Assembly: GCA_041665785.1 (NCBI GenBank)
Contig: JBAYIE010000011.1
Span: forward strand, 1 to 64,000
From: JBAYIE01 sp041665785
GTDB lineage: Bacteria; Bacteroidota; Bacteroidia; UKL13-3
DNA: 64,000 bases
Direction of reading: 5' to 3'
The translations under genes and the position numbers were made by a program. This document shows positions 1 to 7,495 of the stretch, one piece after another (within the stretch, counting starts at the first letter, position 1; each line of letters starts with the position of its first letter). The notes below the pieces were generated by a model. It was not told where the DNA came from and made no database searches. It saw only the letters and a list, made by a program, of their open reading frames with translations.

Positions 1-2
1 AA

Positions 3-821
3 TTCGAAAAGCAACTGCACAAAACCGCCCTGCTTGTTCCAAACAGAGAGGTATTGTACCGCTATATTCAGGGAAAGGAGAAGTTGCAACAACTAACCGA
101 ACCTGCAATTATCAATCCGGCAATTCCGGAAATAATAAGTCCTCCGGAAGTTTCAGCAATTGAAGTTAGTGCACCTGAACTTAAACCAGAGATTGAGGCA
201 TTGGTAGAAGAAATCAAACCTGAACCGATTTCGCCGGATGAAGAACAATTGATTCAGGAAATTTCGGTAGTTGAATTTGTTCCCGAAGCGGAAATTAGCA
301 AACCAGGGTTCGAACCGGAGGTAACTGAATCCAAGAATGGTATTGAAGCGCATACCCATGAGCAACACACCTTTGCAGAATGGCTGGAGTTCATGCAAGG
401 CTCACCCAAAGTTAAACCGGCATTGGATGGTATGGAAGCGAAGGTAGAAGAGCTACCCAATGTTGAAACTCCTCCGGTGGAGGATGCAATTGCACAGCCG
501 GCTAAAGTTAAGCCGGAAGAACAACCGGATGATTTGAAATCCAACATTCCTGTATTTGACACTATTCTTGACAAGTTTATTCGGGAAAGTCCGCGAATCA
601 GCAGGCCAAAAGCTGAATTTTACAATCCAGCCAATATGGCCAAACAAAGCGTTGAAGAGGATGAGGATCTTGTTACCGAGACACTTGCAAAGTTGTATTA
701 CAAACAGGGGCATTATAAGAAAGCGATTCGGGCATATGAAAAATTATGCTTGATATATCCTCATAAAATGGCTTACTTTGCCGACCTTATTCAGAAAATT
801 AAACACGAAAACAAAGATTAA
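3..821 (+). CDS. TPR-like protein upstream of secG, 5'-truncated
   Basis: The reading frame is open to the left edge of the window with no stop, so the real start lies upstream; the TTG at 54 is not convincing. The protein is acidic, rich in Pro, Glu and Val over about 170 residues (low complexity, probably disordered), and ends in a helical stretch containing LYYKQGHYKKAIRAYEKL, which has the spacing of one tetratricopeptide repeat. It ends 5 bases before secG, so the two are co-transcribed. From memory, many Bacteroidota have a TPR-like hypothetical gene just before secG, after an LptE-like gene and a sigma-54 activator gene; those are outside this window. The exact function is unknown. A scaffold or protein-interaction role is only an inference from the TPR. 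Confidence 0.75.
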   Translation, partial: FEKQLHKTALLVPNREVLYRYIQGKEKLQQLTEPAIINPAIPEIISPPEVSAIEVSAPELKPEIEALVEEIKPEPISPDEEQLIQEISVVEFVPEAEISKPGFEPEVTESKNGIEAHTHEQHTFAEWLEFMQGSPKVKPALDGMEAKVEELPNVETPPVEDAIAQPAKVKPEEQPDDLKSNIPVFDTILDKFIRESPRISRPKAEFYNPANMAKQSVEEDEDLVTETLAKLYYKQGHYKKAIRAYEKLCLIYPHKMAYFADLIQKIKHENKD

Positions 822-826
822 CCCAT

Positions 827-1207
827 ATGTTTTTATTCATATCCATAGTTATCCTGATTGCATGCGTACTGCTGGTGCTTATTGTATTGATCCAGAATCC
901 AAAAGGAGGAGGAATAGCAGCGAATTTTATTGCACCTAACCAGATCATGGGGGTTAAGCGTTCAACCGATGTTGTGGAGAAAGCAACATGGGTTCTGGCA
1001 GCAACGCTGATCGTATTATCGCTCATGTCGAATTTCTTCCGTCCAACGCTTGAAACCAGCGATAGCGGAGTTCCGGAATCGCGGATGAAAGAAAATATTG
1101 AAAACACAGAAATGCCGGCTGCACCTGTACAGGCTGCCCCAAATCAAACTCAACCCCAGCCTCAGCCGGAGCAAACTACACCAGAGCAAACCACGCCAGC
1201 TCAATAA
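827..1207 (+). CDS. secG: preprotein translocase subunit SecG
   Basis: SecG is the small auxiliary subunit of the SecYEG inner-membrane translocon. The 126-residue product has two hydrophobic helices (about residues 2-22 and 53-70) separated by a loop with QNPKGGGIAANF, which matches the family's conserved Q-x-x-K/R-G-G-G loop. The tail from about residue 85 is rich in Pro, Gln and Thr and is probably a disordered cytoplasmic or periplasmic extension; such tails vary between Bacteroidota. The ATG at 827 follows the previous stop by 5 bases and the next gene begins 10 bases after this stop, so all three plus-strand genes look co-transcribed. Confidence 0.93.
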   Translation: MFLFISIVILIACVLLVLIVLIQNPKGGGIAANFIAPNQIMGVKRSTDVVEKATWVLAATLIVLSLMSNFFRPTLETSDSGVPESRMKENIENTEMPAAPVQAAPNQTQPQPQPEQTTPEQTTPAQ

Positions 1208-1217
1208 GTATTCATAG

Positions 1218-1454
1218 ATGAACGGCTGGACAGAATCAGATAACCAGCTCAAAAAAACCTTTGAGTTTTCCTCTTTTCAGGAGGCTATGCAGTGGATGTT
1301 AAAAGCAATTCCGGTGATTGAAGAGATGAATCACCATCCGGAATGGACGAATGTTTACAACAAAGTACATGTAGTGTTGCGCACACACAGCGCCGGTAAT
1401 AAAGTAACCTCGTTAGACCGCAAATTAGCGTCAGCATTGGATGCCATCCAATAA
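1218..1454 (+). CDS. phhB: 4a-hydroxytetrahydrobiopterin dehydratase (PCD/DCoH family)
   Basis: The family (EC 4.2.1.96) dehydrates the 4a-carbinolamine formed when aromatic amino acid hydroxylases use tetrahydropterin, so that the cofactor can be recycled; bacterial PhhB also supports phenylalanine hydroxylase expression. The 78-residue product shows the family hallmarks: F-E-F-x-x-F-x-x-A near residues 15-23, the HHPEW motif at about residues 40-44 with its paired histidines, and the L-R-T-H-x-A-G-N-K-V-T-S-L-D segment near the C terminus with the third conserved histidine. It is slightly shorter than the usual 95-110 residues because the N terminus is brief. No phenylalanine hydroxylase lies nearby, so the partner must be elsewhere. 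Confidence 0.88.
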   Translation: MNGWTESDNQLKKTFEFSSFQEAMQWMLKAIPVIEEMNHHPEWTNVYNKVHVVLRTHSAGNKVTSLDRKLASALDAIQ

Positions 1455-1484
1455 TTCAGGATCGGGATTTTAAATCAGGTGATA

Positions 1485-2468
1485 TTACTCGCCGACTGTT
1501 TCCAGGAACTCTTTCAGCGAGGCGATATTTGGAACATTTAATGAATCTACTTTCCGGAAATCAGCGATATACAGTGAAAGCCAGTCGAGTAAATGAATGA
1601 TTTCGTATACAGTTTTGATGTTTGCTAATTCAACCGGAATCTGAATGACTTTGTTGTATTCAACTTCCAGCAGATTGTTCAGGAATTCGAAACGCGAAGT
1701 TACCCGGCTGTTTTGATGAGAATCGAGTAAGAAGAAAATAGATTCCAGCTGACCATAATAACTCTCGATCACATTGTGATTCATTTCAGGTAACGTATGC
1801 TGGAAACATTCATGCTTAGCATTTTCTTGTATCTGCTGAGCAAACCGAATACCAATGGGTTCAAAAAAAGCATCGGTTAGTACAATCAGTTTATGTTTCA
1901 GTTTGGTTTTAATGGATTCGAAAATAGCATGCGCTTCTTCCTGGTACATTTTTGAATTTTCTACAGCCGATGCGGATTCCAGAAGTTCTGTGCGGTTATT
2001 TAAATTCAACAATTCTGATAAAATAAGGATCAGATAAGTAAGCGAAAACCCAAGAGCCATCCGCGGCTGAAATCCGGATTCAACTACACTTAAATGAATC
2101 CCTGATTCTTTAGCTAACATGGAGAGTTTTCCTCCACTTGAAATGGCAAGTACAGTACATTTTAAATCCAGTACCGAATGATACACACTGAGTGTTTCTT
2201 CCGTATTCCCTGAATAGGAGTTTAGAATAACCAGCGTATGCTCATTCACATAAGCCGGTAATGTATAATCGGCTACACACTCAATCGTTATCGGACAATG
2301 TTTTCTAAATATTGAACGGGCTATGTTGCCTCCAATTCCTGAACCTCCCAGACCAGCGATTACGATTTGGTGAAATTGACCAACTTTTAATCCGTGATCC
2401 TGATAATGTTCCAGCGCATAACGGATTTGATATCCGAATTTGGCAAGTGCTGTATGTTGTTCGTTCAT
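1485..2468 (-). CDS. SIS-domain sugar isomerase, phosphoglucose/phosphomannose isomerase family
   Basis: The 327-residue product resembles the bifunctional phosphoglucose/phosphomannose isomerases known from archaea and many Bacteroidota, which interconvert fructose 6-phosphate with glucose 6-phosphate and mannose 6-phosphate. It carries two SIS (sugar isomerase) domains. GLGGSGIGGN at residues 39-48 and NSYSGNTEET at about 83-92 form the phosphate-binding turns. PEMNHNVIESY at about 228-238 carries a conserved glutamate and histidine of the active site. It begins one base after the rfbA stop, so the two are translated from one transcript. Together they would channel hexose phosphates into nucleotide sugars for the cell envelope. 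Isomer specificity cannot be read from the sequence alone. Confidence 0.85.
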   Translation of the reverse strand: MNEQHTALAKFGYQIRYALEHYQDHGLKVGQFHQIVIAGLGGSGIGGNIARSIFRKHCPITIECVADYTLPAYVNEHTLVILNSYSGNTEETLSVYHSVLDLKCTVLAISSGGKLSMLAKESGIHLSVVESGFQPRMALGFSLTYLILILSELLNLNNRTELLESASAVENSKMYQEEAHAIFESIKTKLKHKLIVLTDAFFEPIGIRFAQQIQENAKHECFQHTLPEMNHNVIESYYGQLESIFFLLDSHQNSRVTSRFEFLNNLLEVEYNKVIQIPVELANIKTVYEIIHLLDWLSLYIADFRKVDSLNVPNIASLKEFLETVGE

Positions 2469-2469
2469 A

Positions 2470-3330
2470 TTAGTTTAATAGGTTTAATAAATATGTTCCA
2501 TAACCGCTTTTTACCAATGGATTGGCAATGCGAACCAATTGTTCACGGTCAATGAAACCCATACGAAATGCAACTTCTTCTATGCATCCTACTTTCAATC
2601 CCTGCCTTTCCTCTACCACCTGAACAAACTGACCGGCTTGCATCAGCGTTTGAAAGGTTCCGGTATCCAGCCAGGCTGTTCCACGGTTGAGCATACTGAC
2701 TTTCAATTTTCCTTTCTTCAGATAGGCCATATTTATATCGGTTATTTCCAACTCTCCTCTTGCCGAAGGTGTTGTATTTTTAGCCAGGGCAATTACATCG
2801 TTATCGTAGAAATATAATCCGGGGATGGCATAATTCGATTTTGGCGATTTTGGTTTTTCCTCTATACTCAAAGCATGCATGTGTTGATCAAATTCTACAA
2901 CACCATAACGTTCAGGATCACTGACATGGTATGCAAATACAATTCCTCCGTCTGGATCAGTACATGAACGTAAAAGATTTCCGAGACCGGAGCTGAAGAA
3001 AATATTGTCACCCAAAATCAAGGCTACTTTGTCTTTACCAATAAAGGATTCGCCGATTATAAAAGCCTGTGCAATTCCATTGGGGTTAGGTTGAACTGCA
3101 TATTCAAAACGGCAACCCAGCGATGAACCATCTCCCAGTAGTTTTTGGAATCCAGGTAAATCAACAGGGGTTGAGATGATCAAAATTTCGCGGATGCCGG
3201 CCAACATCAAAGTCGACAAAGGATAATAAATCATCGGCTTATCGTATACAGGCATCAATTGTTTACTGACCGCAAGGGTCAGCGGATGAAGCCGTGTTCC
3301 ATTTCCACCTGCTAAAATGATGCCTTTCAT
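2470..3330 (-). CDS. rfbA: glucose-1-phosphate thymidylyltransferase
   Basis: RfbA/RmlA (EC 2.7.7.24) makes dTDP-glucose from dTTP and glucose 1-phosphate, the first step to dTDP-rhamnose and many dTDP-amino or deoxy sugars. The product has the usual length (286 residues). It opens with MKGIILAGGNGTRLHPLT, the nucleotide-binding signature G-G-x-G-T-R-L, followed by K-Q-L-M-P-V-Y-D-K-P-M-I-Y-Y-P-L. LGDNIF (metal-binding Asp) and GTAWLDTGT in the C-terminal half are also typical. No rfbB, C or D genes are in this window. It sits downstream of the paa genes but is separated from paaC by 89 bases, so it may have its own promoter or be read through. Confidence 0.95.
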   Translation of the reverse strand: MKGIILAGGNGTRLHPLTLAVSKQLMPVYDKPMIYYPLSTLMLAGIREILIISTPVDLPGFQKLLGDGSSLGCRFEYAVQPNPNGIAQAFIIGESFIGKDKVALILGDNIFFSSGLGNLLRSCTDPDGGIVFAYHVSDPERYGVVEFDQHMHALSIEEKPKSPKSNYAIPGLYFYDNDVIALAKNTTPSARGELEITDINMAYLKKGKLKVSMLNRGTAWLDTGTFQTLMQAGQFVQVVEERQGLKVGCIEEVAFRMGFIDREQLVRIANPLVKSGYGTYLLNLLN

Positions 3331-3419
3331 GCGAAAAATGATCGAGTTTTAATCTCGCAATTATACAGTTTGGGGCTGAAAACTGCACTACCATGAACGG
3401 AAAATAGGAGAATCCGGGT

Positions 3420-4175
3420 TTACCATTCGGCAACCGGATCAATCCGGAAAACCTCTGCCATTTCTTCCACCAAAGGTTCCAGATGTTCGGTATGATTGCC
3501 TTTTCTTCCACCATATATGGCTTTCCATGTGGATGAATCGGGTAGTTTCAGGTGTGCTTTATCCAGAATGGGAGTAATGGATTCGAGCCATTTGTTTTGC
3601 AATGCCTGTTCACCCATAAAGGTTTTTTGTTGGATTGACAGGTCTTCATATGCAGAAGCTTCAAACATCCCCAAGGCATAATTCCAGGCTTTGTTCAATG
3701 CCGATTGCATGCGTGCATGACTGATTTCATTTGCGTTGCTAAGTTTTACCAACCAGGTATCGGCATGAAAAATATGGTACTTCAATTCCCCTTTAATTTT
3801 TCTGGAAATTTGTGCGAGCGGTTCATAGCTTGAAGCTGCCAGAGAATCGAATCGTAACTGATCGGCATGATCATAAAGGAAATGACGTACCAGACTGAAA
3901 TCGTAATCATCATTCGGTAATTCAGTGAATTGGCTGTTGAGAAACTGATCTGCTTTGCGATTAAAAGCAATGGTATCGGGTTCGTTTTCACCTAACTCAT
4001 GGAGCAGTTGATATAAGGCATGCGACTGCCCTAGTTTATCCTGCGCCATAGATGAGAAGGCTATATCTTCTTCCAGAATAGGACCTAATCCGGTCCATTC
4101 GCTATTGCGATGACCAATGATCAATAAATCATCAGCCATTTTATAAAGTAATTCTTTTATCGCTTCCGTATTCAT
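3420..4175 (-). CDS. paaC: 1,2-phenylacetyl-CoA epoxidase subunit PaaC
   Basis: PaaC is the structural, non-catalytic ferritin-like partner of PaaA in the multicomponent oxygenase that converts phenylacetyl-CoA to its 1,2-epoxide. The 251-residue product has the typical length and the family pattern IGHRNSEWTGLGP followed by LEEDIAFSSMAQDKLGQS near the N terminus, then YDFSLVRHFLYD in the middle. It starts 36 bases after the paaB stop and so belongs to the tetR-paaA-paaB-paaC operon. In most species paaD and paaE follow directly. Here the next gene is rfbA, so the FeS maturation protein and the reductase are not encoded at this site. Confidence 0.93.
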   Translation of the reverse strand: MNTEAIKELLYKMADDLLIIGHRNSEWTGLGPILEEDIAFSSMAQDKLGQSHALYQLLHELGENEPDTIAFNRKADQFLNSQFTELPNDDYDFSLVRHFLYDHADQLRFDSLAASSYEPLAQISRKIKGELKYHIFHADTWLVKLSNANEISHARMQSALNKAWNYALGMFEASAYEDLSIQQKTFMGEQALQNKWLESITPILDKAHLKLPDSSTWKAIYGGRKGNHTEHLEPLVEEMAEVFRIDPVAEW

Positions 4176-4211
4176 GTATTCAATTTTTTTAGCTGAAGTA
4201 GTTGTTGCTTA

Positions 4212-4586
4212 TTATTTTCCTGAAGCGTTGCGTTTGTACTTGTTGATTTTCTCCATCACCTTGTAACCTCCGGCTTCGCGGTAAACTTTTTCGGGTACAG
4301 TATCAAATATGTCTGAATCGTCGTAGTCGGAAGAAAAGACCTGACGCGTACAAACAACCCAGATATTTACGCTTACTCCCCTGCGGCCGTATTGTTCTTT
4401 TGCGAAAAGTAGCGCCATTTCAGGGTTTGGGGCATGTACAATGCCAACGTGAATATGTTGTTCGCCTCGCTTTCGCTGATGAAAAACTTCAAAAGTCTCC
4501 CACTGATCCAGATCTTTGAGCGGGTCAATGGTATTGTTCAATTCAATTTGTTCGCGTGTGATGCGCGGATCCAATGATTTTATCAT
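4212..4586 (-). CDS. paaB: 1,2-phenylacetyl-CoA epoxidase subunit PaaB
   Basis: PaaB is a small subunit that bridges PaaA/PaaC heterodimers in the phenylacetyl-CoA epoxidase complex. The 124-residue product contains WETFEVFHQRKRGEQHIHVG followed by A-P-N-P-E-M-A-L-L-F-A-K-E-Q-Y-G-R-R, the characteristic PaaB block, and a V-N-I-W-V-V-C-T strand. The N terminus is about 25 residues longer than in E. coli PaaB and the C terminus is lysine-rich. It lies 27 bases after the paaA stop in the same operon. The assignment rests on this distinctive motif set and the conserved A-B-C gene order. Confidence 0.93.
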   Translation of the reverse strand: MIKSLDPRITREQIELNNTIDPLKDLDQWETFEVFHQRKRGEQHIHVGIVHAPNPEMALLFAKEQYGRRGVSVNIWVVCTRQVFSSDYDDSDIFDTVPEKVYREAGGYKVMEKINKYKRNASGK

Positions 4587-4613
4587 GCTTACTTTCTAAT
4601 TTACTTATGAAGA

Positions 4614-5603
4614 TCAGGCCAATGGCACAACATACGCTGAGGTTTTTGTATTCAATGCTTCGCGAACCCAACGGCCACGCTCTTCGGCCATTCTGCGCAC
4701 AGCGAGTCGTTCCGCATTGCATGGGCCATCTCCATTGATTACCCGTTTGAATTCTTCCCAATCCGGTTCAGTGTATTCCCATTTTCCGGTCGACTCATTT
4801 TTTTTCAGGTTGGAATCAGGAACTGTCAAGCCGAGATCCCAGATTTTGGGGACATACATATTGAGAAACTGTTGGCGCATGTCATCGTTAGATGCCATTT
4901 TCACTTTCCAGCGCATGAGGATTTCAGTATGACTTGAAATTTTATCGCTTGGACCAAAGAAATGCATGATGGGTGGCCACCAGCGGTTCAAAGCTTCCTG
5001 CACCATTTTGCGTTGAACGGAAGATCCTGTAGCCAGGGTAACCACATTGTCGTGACCATACTTCAGGTGAAAACTTTCTTCGGTACAAATCCGATCCAAA
5101 GCGCGGCAATAGGGCCCGTAACTGCCTTTGGCATTAGCCACCTGATTGATGATTGCTCCTGCATCTATCAGCCATGCGATGATGCATGCATCGGCCCATG
5201 TATAAGCTGGATAATTAAATACATTGGAATATTTCGATTTACCTGTAATCAGATCGTTGATCATGGCTTCGCGGCTTTTACCCAGCGTTTCTGCTGCACT
5301 GTACAGCAATTGCGCATGACCCACTTCATCCTGCACTTTAGCCATCAATGCCAGCTTCCGCTTAAATCCTGGAGCGCGGGTGATCCAGGTTCCTTCGGGT
5401 AAGGCACCTATAATTTCTGAGTGGGCATGTTGTTCAATCATGCGAATCAACTGCTTCCTGTATTCTGCAGGCATCCAGTCTTTGGGTTCTATTTTTTCAC
5501 CCTTTGTGATGCGTGATTCGAAGAGAGCCAGTTTTACCGGGTCTTCACCTTCTAGTATTGATTTGGCTTTTTCGCTGGGATCGATATAAGCGTTTCCGTA
5601 CAT
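4614..5603 (-). CDS. paaA: 1,2-phenylacetyl-CoA epoxidase catalytic subunit PaaA
   Basis: PaaA is the di-iron catalytic subunit of the phenylacetyl-CoA 1,2-epoxidase (EC 1.14.13.149), the step that dearomatises phenylacetate aerobically. The 329-residue product has the carboxylate and histidine iron-ligand motifs expected of this ferritin-like family: VQDEVGHAQLLYSAAETLGK at about residues 89-108 and CTEESFHLKYGHD at about 170-182. MYVPKIWDLGLTVPD and E-Y-T-E-P-D-W-E-E-F are also PaaA hallmarks. The gene starts 20 bases after the tetR stop and is followed closely by paaB and paaC, so regulation is expected through the upstream TetR protein and its promoter at 6238-6283. Confidence 0.95.
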   Translation of the reverse strand: MYGNAYIDPSEKAKSILEGEDPVKLALFESRITKGEKIEPKDWMPAEYRKQLIRMIEQHAHSEIIGALPEGTWITRAPGFKRKLALMAKVQDEVGHAQLLYSAAETLGKSREAMINDLITGKSKYSNVFNYPAYTWADACIIAWLIDAGAIINQVANAKGSYGPYCRALDRICTEESFHLKYGHDNVVTLATGSSVQRKMVQEALNRWWPPIMHFFGPSDKISSHTEILMRWKVKMASNDDMRQQFLNMYVPKIWDLGLTVPDSNLKKNESTGKWEYTEPDWEEFKRVINGDGPCNAERLAVRRMAEERGRWVREALNTKTSAYVVPLA

Positions 5604-5623
5604 ATATTTATTTGTATTGTGGT

Positions 5624-6235
5624 TTAAACTTTATAACCGGGTTCGATGATTAATTTTTTGCGAATTCCCGAGAGGAGTAAATTGGATAGTTGATCTGCTA
5701 TTTCACCCGGACTCATTTTACCGGCAGGGTTGTACCATTGATAGATCCAGTTTACGGCAGAGAGAATGGTTAAGGCAGCCAGTTTTTCGTCGACATCATC
5801 AAAAATATCTTCCTTTTTACCATCGGAAACAATTATTCTGAATTCGTTTTCGTATTGATTACGAAGTTTTTTAAATGCCTCCAGTTTATCTTCCGGCAAG
5901 CTTCTCCATTCATTTAAGAATACTGCAGACTGATCCATATTGCCAGTCATGATTTGCACATGAAAAGTTATGGCCATGCGCAAACGTTGTTCAGCATCAA
6001 AATAGATATCGTTCACTTCTTTCAAAGCTGTTATAAATTTATCAGCCATTTCGAAACATATGGTATCGAGCAATTCTTCTTTCGATCGGATATGATGGTA
6101 CAGGCTTGCCGCTTCAATATGCATAGCTGAAGCAATATCGCGCATGGTGGTGGCGGTATATCCTTTTTCTCTAAACAAACGGGAGGCCGTTTGCAGTATT
6201 TGATGTTTTCTACTGACTACCAATGGATCACTCAT
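5624..6235 (-). CDS. TetR/AcrR family regulator of the paa operon
   Basis: The 203-residue protein has a TetR-type N-terminal DNA-binding domain: ILQTASRLFREKGYTATTM, then RDIASAMHIEAASLYHHIRS as the helix-turn-helix (about residues 30-50), then K-E-E-L-L-D. The C-terminal ligand domain is poorly conserved, as usual. It is the first gene of the paa operon and its start codon lies just downstream of a palindrome that overlaps its own promoter, so it very likely represses itself and paaABC. TetR-type PaaR regulators that respond to phenylacetyl-CoA are known in other bacteria. That the ligand is phenylacetyl-CoA here is an inference from the neighbours. Confidence 0.85.
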   Translation of the reverse strand: MSDPLVVSRKHQILQTASRLFREKGYTATTMRDIASAMHIEAASLYHHIRSKEELLDTICFEMADKFITALKEVNDIYFDAEQRLRMAITFHVQIMTGNMDQSAVFLNEWRSLPEDKLEAFKKLRNQYENEFRIIVSDGKKEDIFDDVDEKLAALTILSAVNWIYQWYNPAGKMSPGEIADQLSNLLLSGIRKKLIIEPGYKV

Positions 6236-6237
6236 AA

Positions 6238-6253
6238 CCTAATGATTGTTAGG
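6238..6253 (-). promoter_or_regulatory. palindromic operator, probable TetR autoregulatory site
   Basis: CCTAA, six bases, TTAGG: a perfect 5+5 inverted repeat sitting directly between the −7 box (6254-6261) and the tetR start codon (6233-6235). It would span the predicted transcription start. Position and symmetry fit a TetR dimer operator that blocks initiation. No second copy was seen upstream of paaA, which agrees with one promoter for the whole operon. Confidence 0.55.
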
Positions 6254-6283
6254 CAAATTTATGTTTTGCAAGGTAAAAAACAA
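6254..6283 (-). promoter_or_regulatory. Bacteroidota-type promoter of the tetR-paaABC operon
   Basis: On the minus strand the order is TTG (6283-6281), 19 bases, then TAAATTTG (6261-6254), a perfect match to the phylum consensus TTG-N(~19)-TAnnTTTG. Transcription would begin near 6247-6250, inside the palindrome, about 13 bases before the start codon. Confidence 0.7.
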
Positions 6284-6381
6284 TAAAAATGAGCAGGAGC
6301 ATAAAAAAACCTGGATTTTCAACCCAAAGTATTGAAAAGTTATTCGTTATTCGGGACTACGATACGAATTTATGAATGTAA

Positions 6382-7479
6382 TTGAGGGTAAAGAAATTTT
6401 TAAGTTCGCTATTCGTAACAATATTCATCCTTTTTTCTCACATTTGCAGCCTGTTAATCACATCCTTTCTGAATAATATACTTGAAATAAAACCGCTCCT
6501 CAATCAGGTAGCAGCGCCTAAAATTATAATTACTACCCACCATAAGCCGGATGCGGATGCATTAGGTTCTTCGCTGGGGTTATACAATTATTTTAAAAAA
6601 ATCGGACTTGAATCGACGATTATTTCACCGACCGATTATGGTGATTTTTTAAAATGGTTGCCGGGTGAGCAAATGGTTATTGACTTTGAAAGACATGTTG
6701 CTTACTGCGAAAAACTGGTACAGGAAGCCGATCTTATTTTTTGCCTCGATTTCAATGCGCTTAAGCGGATCAATCAGTTAGGAGATATGGTGCGGGAATC
6801 GAATGCAAAAAAAGTAATGATAGACCATCATCTTGAACCGGAATCGTTTGCTGATTATGGCTTGCATACCACCAGTGCCAGTTCTACCTGTGAACTCATT
6901 TTCACTTTCATAGAGATGATGGGTGATGTAAGTAAAGTAGACAAAGATATCGCCACCTGTTTGTATGCCGGGATCATGACAGATACAGCATCATTCAAAC
7001 ATAACAGCACGTATCCAACAACGCATAGAGTAGCAGCTGTTTTACTGGAAAAGGGAGCAGAACCCAGTAAAATTTACGAAGCTATATACGACAATTACTC
7101 GATAGACCGCATGCGTTTTATAGGTTTTTGCCTCAGTGAGAAATTGCAGATTATTCCGGAGTACAATACCGTTCTGATAACTATTTCGGCTGAAGAATTG
7201 AAACGTTACCGCATCATTACCGGAGACACGGAAGGGTTGGTGAATTATGGTTTAAGTATTCAGGGAATGCAATTGTCGGTGTTGATTATAGACAGAACCG
7301 TATTGCGGAAAATGTCATTCCGGTCAAAGGGAAAATTCCCGGCAAATGCATTTGCCCGTACTTTTTTTAATGGTGGAGGACATTTTAGTGCAGCCGGAGG
7401 AGAAAGCACAGATTCGCTGGAGCTTGTTATACAAAAATTCAAAGAAGCACTGGAGGGATACAAACATCTATTATCGTAA
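6382..7479 (+). CDS. DHH/DHHA1 phosphoesterase, NrnA-like
   Basis: The family includes NrnA, which degrades nanoRNA oligonucleotides and hydrolyses 3'-phosphoadenosine 5'-phosphate (pAp). Metal-binding motifs are clear: THHKPDADALGSS (motif I), FCLDFNAL (motif II), MIDHHLEPE (the DHH triplet), GIMTDTASFKH, and the DHHA1 C-terminal glycine motif FFNGGGHFSAAGG. There is no ATG at the 5' end. The TTG at 6382 gives 365 residues with an odd hydrophobic leader, while a CTG at 6469 would give a family-like start (NNILEIKPLLNQ). A possible −7 box at 6439-6446 (CACATTTG) favours the later start. Two FKBP genes follow, the first 16 bases downstream. Confidence 0.85.
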   Translation: MRVKKFLSSLFVTIFILFSHICSLLITSFLNNILEIKPLLNQVAAPKIIITTHHKPDADALGSSLGLYNYFKKIGLESTIISPTDYGDFLKWLPGEQMVIDFERHVAYCEKLVQEADLIFCLDFNALKRINQLGDMVRESNAKKVMIDHHLEPESFADYGLHTTSASSTCELIFTFIEMMGDVSKVDKDIATCLYAGIMTDTASFKHNSTYPTTHRVAAVLLEKGAEPSKIYEAIYDNYSIDRMRFIGFCLSEKLQIIPEYNTVLITISAEELKRYRIITGDTEGLVNYGLSIQGMQLSVLIIDRTVLRKMSFRSKGKFPANAFARTFFNGGGHFSAAGGESTDSLELVIQKFKEALEGYKHLLS

Positions 7480-7495
7480 ACAACTAAACACTTAT

